This document shows, piece by piece, positions 57,030 through 64,000 of a DNA stretch of 64,000 bases; the first letter of the stretch is position 1; each line of letters begins with the position of its first letter. Both the position numbers and the translations under genes were made by a program. Source of the stretch: Solea solea (lineage: Eukaryota; Chordata; Actinopteri; Pleuronectiformes; Soleidae); the NCBI RefSeq assembly GCF_958295425.1, contig NC_081154.1, forward strand, positions 1,674,001 through 1,738,000. The letters are read 5' to 3'. The notes under the pieces were generated by a model that was not told where the DNA came from, made no database searches, and saw only the letters and a list, made by a program, of their open reading frames with translations.

Positions 57030-57225
57030 GAGCCATGGTGACTCATGGTGGTAGGGAGAGTTGTCTTTCAAACTGGAAGGTTGTGGGTTCAATTCCTGGC
57101 TCCACTAGTCTACATGTGTCCTTGAGCAAAGACACTTAACCCCACGTCACAGCGTGTGAACAAAGATAGTTATAGGAAATGTTAAAGGTGCGAGAAATAC
57201 CGTATAAATAACAAAGTAAAGTACA
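57030..57225 (+). mobile_element. tRNA-derived SINE
   Basis: 'gactcatggtggtagggaga' head, 'ggaaggttgtgggttcaatt' B-box, 'cctggctccactagtctaca', 'gtccttgagcaaagacactt' and 'aaccccacg' body, then 'aataccgtataaata' tail. This order is typical of a fish SINE. Confidence 0.82.
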
Positions 57226-57589
57226 GATACGTACAGTAACAGTACGTGTCTGTACTTTGTGACATTACAACACTCATCAGCTGTGACCTACAAACTCCTC
57301 TTACAGTAGATTATGTAACGTTGCAGAGAATCGTGTCACAGTGACTTCCTGTTACATGACGAGGAAAAACGTGCTTCCGTTCTTTTGTCTGTTGTTAGTC
57401 ACCATCCGTCCTGGCAAGGAAGCATGATTTGACTGCTGGTAAAACAAAAAGTGTGCCACGCAATTAGGTCAAATATTTTAAGAAAAGAGACCGAAGTCAA
57501 ATTAAAAAAAAAAAACAGTGGAATCACAAAAGCACCAGGAAATGTGTCTGTGAGGAAACCTGACAAGATTCTTATCAAACCCTTTTAAA

Positions 57590-58330
57590 AAAGTGTCTCC
57601 GTGTGTGACATGTCCTCCTGCACACTGTGGTCTTCCTTCAAGCTGGACAGCATTCCTGCTGCATGTCCTCCATGAGGGACGTGACAATTTGCACTCGCCA
57701 CAATGAATAGAAACTATACTGTCACTGTCACTGATACTCAGGCTGGGTTTGTGCTGACCTGCAGGCCACATTATTAGGTACGCCTCCTCCACTGTTCAAA
57801 TGAAAGCGACTCGCGTAGACGTTGTCATGACAACCTTCGAAGGTCAGAATGATGAGAACTTCCAAGGGCCTTGAAATTAGTTTTTCAAGGACATTTTGTA
57901 CAAAATCCAAACACTTTCAATGACTCATGTCTATTTAAGGCAGTTTTCAAAAACTTTCAAGGACCTTGAAATTAGTTTTTCAAGGACCTGTGTGTGTGAC
58001 ATGTCCTCCTGCACACTGGTCTTCCTTCAGGCTGGACGCATTCCTGCATGTCCTCCATGAGGGACATGAGAATTTGCACTCACACACTTTTGGTTTTGTT
58101 TTCACCTCAAACAAAAGAGAGAAGAAACCTAAATGACTGACTGAATGAATGAATGAATGAATGGGTTTGTTTGACGCTGTAGAAACTACACTGTAACTGT
58201 CACTGATACTCAGGTTGGGTTTGTGCTCACTTGCCTGCCACATTATTAGGTACACCTCCTCCACTGTTCAAATGAAATCGACTCGCGTAGACGTCGTCAT
58301 GACGACCTTTAAAGGTCAGAATGATGAGAT
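57590..58330. repeat. Tandem duplication of a roughly 0.35-0.4 kb unit
   Basis: 57590-57855 and 57985-58325 share, in order, 'gacatgtcctcctgcacact', 'gtcctccatgagggac', 'cactgatactcagg', 'cacattattaggta' and 'ctcctccactgttcaaatga', then 'cgactcgcgtagacg'. The second copy carries an extra 'ttttggttttgttttcacct' block and an (aatg)n run. Between them lie two copies of 'ccttgaaattagtttttcaa', a motif also repeated at 62.1-62.4 kb. Confidence 0.88.
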
Positions 58331-58477
58331 TTGCCTCGTATTCGCTGTAGCTCAAATACAGTGAACATCACGACACGTGTTTGTCTTCAATTCTATGATT
58401 ATGTGAGGTATTATTGTAAAAATTCTGACATTTTTCTACATGTTGGAAATGTTTTTAGGCATAAAGTGAGTCACGCC

Positions 58478-58575
58478 CTGGGGTGCAGTGGCTAGCATTG
58501 CTGCCTCACCGCAAGAAGGTCACCAGTTTGGATCCCTGAGTTTGCATCTTCTCTCTGCGTCTTCATCCAACAGTC
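58478..58575 (+). mobile_element. SINE fragment
   Basis: 'gtgcagtggctagcattgct', 'gcctcaccgcaagaaggtca' and 'gagtttgcatcttctctctg' match a very common fish SINE head (tRNA-like with 'caagaaggtc'). Confidence 0.75.
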
Positions 58576-58807
58576 CAGAAACATGTAGATTTGTTTAATT
58601 GGAACAGTCTAAATCGGTGGTTCCCAAACACTGGGCCGAGAGCCAAAAATGGGTCACATGAGATTTTTTGGGGGCCCAAATTTGTTTTTTGCAGAATTTT
58701 TCCAAAAATTGGAACGAAGGTTAATGTGTATATGTTAATTATTGTTTTATTATTATTATTATTATTGTTATTATTTTTATTATTATTATTATTATTATTA
58801 CTGTTGT

Positions 58808-59632
58808 TGCCTTTACAGGTTAAAGCAGTGGTCCCCAAACACTGGGTTGGGACCCATTTGTGGGTCTCAGGCTGCCCCAAAAGAAATTTGCAGGATTATT
58901 ATTTTATTTTATTCCTAATTATTAAATTATTAATTTTAAATTACATGCATAAGATGAAGTTTAAATTAATAATTTCTTGGGAATGATTTGTTTGCTGATT
59001 TAATTTAAAGTTACATCAGTTAAATGAGTGGATACCTCACGATACGATACGCGACACATGGTCCACGATACCAAAAACATCACAATACAATGATTCAGTG
59101 ATAATCAATACATTCCAGGACGATCATAAATCATGATATCTGTCTAAATGAAGAAAATAAAATTGACCTATTTGTTCACAACATGTGCACAACAAGTGCA
59201 TGCATTAACAAGCAGTGGAACAGGTGTGCCTAATAAAGTGGCCAATTTAACCAAACCTATTTTAAGCTTCAAATGAATCACCAGGCTGAACGTGCAGGAG
59301 TTTAATAAACAATAGGGTTTATTAAACTAAATAAACTGTTCATGAATGGTGTGATTTATTAATAACACGTGGCACAGTATGACTGCCAGACTGTACTTAG
59401 AGTAGACTATCAAATAATAAATCCTGTTTTTCAGCTTCTTCTCCTTTTGTCTATTGTTGGACACTTTTTTCCTTGCAGGAAGCATTGGTGACATTCACGG
59501 AAAAAGTCAAAAGTGTGCCATAGAACGAGGTCAAGAGAAGAGAAATGGAACGGGGCCCAAAGCTTCCTCATCCTTGGTGTGGAGCGGCGCTGAAAACTGG
59601 TTTCTGGATTCACACCAGGTTCAGGAAATTCA
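58808..59632 (+). repeat. Left arm of a large inverted repeat
   Basis: From 'tgcctttacaggttaaa' to 'ttcaggaaattca'. It matches the reverse complement of 60876-61722 at roughly 95-97 percent by eye over most of its length, with a few small indels, for example a 10-base insertion in the right arm near 60900. It contains a 'gtggtccccaaacactgggt' motif also seen upstream at about 58618, and 'tgtgcctaataaagtggcc', resembling the end of a Tc1-like element. Confidence 0.93.
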
Positions 59633-60875
59633 AGGTCAATTCAATATTAGAGCCAGTGATTTTTTACCAGAATGGACACTGAGTATCACATGTTGTCATA
59701 TAGTTGTGCAGACATGTGTTACACAGTCACAGTGGCATTTTAACTTTGCTTTGATGTTATCCCAGGTAATATTGCGGATTAGCTTTATTATTACACAGGG
59801 ATTATTTTTGACCTGGCTTATGTGGTGATGTGACACATTGTTGTTTTTACCAGAAAGCCACACAGATTCTTCCTGGTCAGAAACTTAACTAACAGTAGAC
59901 AGAAGATATTTCATTGTTTTTCTTTTGTATCTCTGAAATGGAGAAGCACAGTTTTTATCTAATAATCCCACAGTTATTTTTAAATAATCTATTGTAACAG
60001 GAGTTGAGCTCGTGGATGAGTTTTGTAGGTCAAACGTACCACACCTTAGAAATTACATTACATGTCATTTAGCAGACACTTTTATTCAAAGTGACTCACA
60101 ATAAGTGCATTTAAACATTTGGGTACAAACAAGTGCTTCAAGTAAGCACTTACTGTATTAAACTTGCTATTTGTCATGTTTTAATAATTACATATAATTT
60201 ATTAATGAGCCATTTATTACAAATTATGCATTTTTATTCTCAGAAAGTCACAAAACCTTTTTTTTCCATCCAAACAGTATTTTGTGTTTTTCCTGACGAC
60301 CTGTTTCATTCATTGCATTAAATATTTAGTTTATACATTTTTTTTATCGAAAAAACTGTATAAAATTACACTGCAGTGCAGACATGAAGTTTGTTAAGCC
60401 TTATTTTTTTGTATTATATTTGTTGGTATCAAATGGAAGAAAAAACAAAGAAAAATTGGCAAAAATGTTGAATTATTGGCATCAATTATCAACCGTTAGC
60501 TAAAAAAAACTAACTTATTATAGGGAAATATCATGATATCACAACTATGGGATTTTTATTCACTCTGTCATCCATGTTATCCGGTGACAGATTGAAATTA
60601 AATACATTTTTGTTGCCTATTTCTGAATTACTAGAGGTGATTGTCTTCATGTCCATGATTATATATGAATATAATTATATTTATTTGACCTATTTTTTTA
60701 GGTCAAACTCAAATGACCTGCATGGGGCCAATGAGTACCTAGTGTGGCCAGTAGGGGGCCAGCCAAGTGAAACTCAGTCGAGTATAAAGGTTTTTATAAT
60801 ATACTACAAAAATCAATTTCTGGTGCAGAAAAGTTACCTTTACTCTTATATTCAGTTTATTTCCATGCAGACGTG
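59633..60875. other. Spacer between the inverted-repeat arms
   Basis: 1243 bp of AT-rich DNA without a recognised ORF. A reversed SINE tail ('catgtcatttagcagacact' then 'tttattcaaagtgactcaca') is at about 60058-60105. The 146-aa frame at 60547-60987 runs into the right arm and looks like no protein I know. Confidence 0.6.
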
Positions 60876-61722
60876 TGAATTTCCTGAACCTGGTGTGAAT
60901 CCAGTTCAAACCAGAAACCAGTTTTCAGCGCCGCTCCACACCAAGGATGAGGAAGCTTTGGGCCCCGTTCCATTACTCTTCTCTTGACCTCGTTCTATGG
61001 CACACTTTTGACTTTTTCCGTGAATGTCACCAATGCTTCCTGCAAGGAAAAAAGTGTCTAACAATAGACAAAAGGATAAGAAGCTGAAAAACAGGATTTA
61101 TTATTTGATAGTCTACTCTAAGTACAGTCTGGCAGTCATACTGTGCCACGTGTTATTAATAAATCACACCATTCATGAACAGTTTATTTAGTTTAATAAT
61201 CCCTATTGTTTATTAAACTCCTGCACGTTCAGCCTGGTGATTCATTTGAAGCTTAAAATAGGTTTGGTTAAATTGGCCACTTTATTAGGCACACCTGTTC
61301 CACTGCTTGTTAATGAATGCACTTGTTGTGCACATGTTGTGAACAAATAGGACAATTTTATTTTCTTCATTTAGACAGATATCGTGATTTATGATCATCC
61401 TGGAATGTATTGATTATCACTGAATTGTTGTATTGTGATGTTTTTGGTATCGTGGACCATGTGTCGCGTATCGTATCGTGAGGTATCCACTCATTTAACT
61501 GATGTAACTTTAAATCAAATCAGCAAACAAATCATTCCCAAGAAATTATTAATTTAAACTTCATCTTATGCATGCAATTTAAAATTAATAATTTAATAAT
61601 TAAGAAGAAAATAAAAAAATAATCCTGAAAATTTATTTGGGGACCCAAAAAAAACCCTCTGAGCCCCACAAATGGGTCCTTACCCAGTGTTTGGGAACCA
61701 CTGCCTTTAACCTGTAAAGGCA
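60876..61722 (-). repeat. Right arm of the large inverted repeat
   Basis: Reverse-complement counterpart of 58808-59632, from 'tgaatttcctgaacctggtg' to 'aacctgtaaaggca'. Beyond 61722 a weaker match may continue to about 61805 ('aacaataatta', compare 58734-58746). Confidence 0.93.
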
Positions 61723-62039
61723 GTTTTTTTCTAGAAAATGATGTATGTTATATAAAATTATTAATTTAATAATAATATATATATATATTTAAACAATAAT
61801 TAGTGCATAAATCTGAACTGAAATGTTTTTGCAAATGAGTTTTATAATATAAATCCTCTGGTGTTCTGAGATGTTGGTGCACGTTCCTCTGGTGCCATCG
61901 TGAGGTTTTAAATTAAACTAATTTAAAAAATAACAACACACTAACCCTAAACACACTCACACCCCCTTCTGGACAAACTGAGACAAACCTCAATAACTCA
62001 ATCAATAAATAAAATAAAATAAATAGGCATGGGTCATTG

Positions 62040-62430
62040 AAAGAGCGATTTAAGCACTTTTAATGACCCATGTCTATTTAGGGCAATTTTTAAAAACTTT
62101 CAAGCACCTTGAAATTAGTTTTACAAGGACCTGTGGGAACTTTACACAGAATTCAAACACTTTCAATGACCCATGTCTATTTGGGGCAATTTCAAAAATT
62201 TTCAAGGGCCTATGGGAACCTCGTACAAAATTCAAGCACCTTCAATGACCTATGTCTGTTTGGGGTGATTTTCAAAAACGTTCAAGGGCCTTGAAATTCA
62301 TTTTTCAAGGATTCAAATGACCTGTGGGAAGCTTACACAAAATCCAAACACTTTCAATGATCAATGTCTATTTATGGCAATTTTCAAAGGGCCTTGAAAT
62401 GATCTTTTCAGGATTTCAAGGACCTGTGTG
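62040..62430. repeat. Tandem repeats of about 105 bp containing 'caagggccttgaaatt'
   Basis: Roughly four imperfect copies of 'ttcaatgacccatgtctatt', 'ggggcaattttcaaaaactt' and 'tcaagggccttgaaatt', then 'tttcaaggacctgtgggaa'. The same motifs occur at 57858-57990 in the same orientation, so they flank the inverted repeat on both sides. Confidence 0.88.
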
Positions 62431-62479
62431 ACCCCTGGTATGTGTGTGGTAAAGGTCACGTGTCAGTCACACATTAAAG

Positions 62480-63848
62480 ACACAGAGAAACGAGTGTTTT
62501 TGATTGGACTTTTTTCTTTTTTGTCCCCGAACAGCATCTTTACAGTCACACCATCAACCAATCATTAAAATCCAGGCTTATTCTCAAACAAACAAACACA
62601 CTGAGTCTGATCTATAATTATATCATTATCATACAACTCTGATGATCATGTTGAAAAAGATGGCACTGTCACATGGAGAAGGGAAAACATGATTCAAGAG
62701 GAGAGGAGTGTTGTTTTCTTCTTTTCTTTCCTCAATAGGCAATTTTAACAAAAATACCCCTTTACTTTCATATATATATATGTATATATGTGCTTCTTTT
62801 CACAATAGAATAAAAATGTTTGTCTCTGAAAACTGAAGGTTTTTAAAGTTTGGAGAGGTTGCATAGTCGAGGAGATGTAGATGTGGAGGGGGTTTCATTT
62901 AAAAACGACACAGTAGGAGGTAAAGCGTGAAAATCCTTTTTTTTTTTTTTAACACTTTTATGTGATTGTTTTGGCTCCAAAACCAGACAAAAAAAAGCTT
63001 GCTCTGCCGCCCGGAAAACCTTGTGCACTGGGGCCAGTAGTGAGTGTAAAACAATCCAGACTGCAAGCATCGATAACATCTTTTAAAAGTCCATCTTTGT
63101 GCAAATGTGATCAAACGGGTCAAGCTCCACAGCAATCACATGTTTACGTAGTAATGATAATAATAATAATAATAATAATAATGATAATCTCCAGAGCAAG
63201 CTTTATGAACACAAGGGGAGTAAAAAGTTTGTTTTGTGTCTGCCACTCTGCGTCCATCGAACAAAGAACCAGCTTAGCTTTTTCTCTTGTTTTTAATAAA
63301 AATACTGTTATTCTAGCTTATTCTGGGCCGATTTGAGTTCCAATCCGAGACGGTGTTCACAAAAGCAGACTCCTCAGAGGAGTCCTTGTCAAACACGTCG
63401 CACGGCTCCGTCCTCGTTGGCTGGGCTCGGTTATAAAGTGTCTCTGAGCAAAGCGTCTCTTTAAAAACCAGGAGTTTAAAACAAAACAACAACAACAAAA
63501 TAAAAGAATCAGGTTCACGGTGAGTGTGACCCAGAATCTGACCCTTCAAACTCCAGCCAGGGAGCAGAACCCGACCTCTTTTTTTTTTTCCCTTTCTTTC
63601 TTCCCGTCTCGTCCACTCATCGTACATTCACTCGTCCACGGTTCCGCTCAAAAACCACAGAGGCCACGCGACGACTTTGCCTCTCAGGCTCATGCTGAAG
63701 TTCTTCTTCTCCTTGTTTTTCCTCCTCGGCAGCGTCCGCAGAACTCACAAGTCTCAGAAGTCCAGAAGTCTTTGTCCGTCCAAAAAAGAATGAAAAGAAA
63801 AAACGAAAAAGGAAGGAAGAAAAGAGGATTCCTTGGTTCTGACCGGGG
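62480..63848 (-). other. Probable 3' UTR of the terminal minus-strand gene
   Basis: Continuous non-coding sequence downstream (minus strand) of the last exon at 63849-63912. It contains an (aat)n run at about 63160-63182 and T/A homopolymers. No clear AATAAA was found on the minus strand, so the 3' end is undefined. Confidence 0.4.
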
Positions 63849-63912
63849 TCACCGGAACTCGTAGATGGCTGCGCTGTGTTCAGGGACATGGGTGAGGTTT
63901 AGAGACTGATAC
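63849..63912 (-). CDS. Last coding exon of an unidentified gene (partial, runs off the right edge)
   Basis: On the minus strand, an acceptor 'tgttttctctgcag' is followed by one base completing a codon and then 20 codons and a stop, reading '[20 protein letters not shown]'. The stop TGA is at 63849-63851. The balanced composition, the good acceptor and the long AT-rich region after it support a real terminal exon. I do not recognise the protein. The remainder of the gene lies beyond position 64000. Confidence 0.5.
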
Positions 63913-64000
63913 CTGCAGAGAAAACACATTATAAGAGATATACGAAGATTTTTAAATCAATTTATTTATCAATTACTAAATTAATCCCCAACTATCACAC

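Noticed and set aside
61990..62480. 3' end of a host gene
   Set aside because: The stretch is tandem 'caagggccttgaaatt' repeats, with no coding sequence.

Overview
This window is vertebrate, almost certainly a percomorph-type teleost. It holds four multi-exon genes with GT-AG introns, one of them a selenoprotein gene with an in-frame UGA and a SECIS element. The rest is AT-rich DNA crowded with fish-type repeats: L2-like and Rex1-like LINEs, tRNA-derived SINEs, small palindromic DNA transposons, a Tc1-like remnant, CA/GT microsatellites and many minisatellites. I see no bacterial gene, CRISPR array, or rRNA or functional tRNA gene.

Layout. 1-9.5 kb: no recognised host gene; L2-like LINE fragments on both strands, a MITE nested in one of them, a SINE-like fragment, and copies of a repeat carrying CA/GT tracts and a 'gaggacc' motif. 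9.5-13.7 kb, minus strand: msrb1 (methionine-R-sulfoxide reductase B1, Sec at codon 93, SECIS in the 3' part) and upstream of it neurl2 (NHR plus SOCS-box ubiquitin-ligase adaptor). 13.7-24.6 kb: microsatellites and minisatellites, a perfect 26-bp-arm hairpin, and a possible 5' non-coding exon of the next gene. 24.6-36.5 kb, plus strand: an 11-exon tex2-family gene (ER/SMP lipid-transfer protein, predicted 1057 aa), whose introns carry repeats including a 45-bp minisatellite. 36.5-41.3 kb: repeats, including a local triplication. 41.3-46.1 kb, minus strand: noxo1 (NADPH oxidase organizer, 8 coding exons, predicted 502 aa). 46.1-62.4 kb: gene-poor, with a 5'-truncated Rex1-like LINE whose 624-aa reverse-transcriptase frame is open, a MITE with perfect 14-bp terminal repeats, and a large young inverted repeat (arms about 0.83 kb, spacer 1.24 kb). 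62.4-64 kb: the probable 3' UTR and last coding exon of a minus-strand gene I could not name.

How the genes relate. From general knowledge, msrb1 and noxo1 lie near each other in mammals (human 16p13.3), so that pairing is probably conserved synteny. Both touch redox biology (repair of oxidised methionine; assembly of a superoxide-producing oxidase), but nothing here shows co-regulation. neurl2 and tex2 belong to unrelated pathways.

I found no convincing undescribed biological system. The items most worth a second look are the 58.8-61.7 kb inverted repeat, the perfect hairpin near 19.58 kb, the ATG-TAA minimal uORF before the tex2 start, the palindrome upstream of noxo1, and the unnamed terminal exon at the right edge. 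Exon coordinates come from reading splice signals and family homology by eye, not from transcript data.
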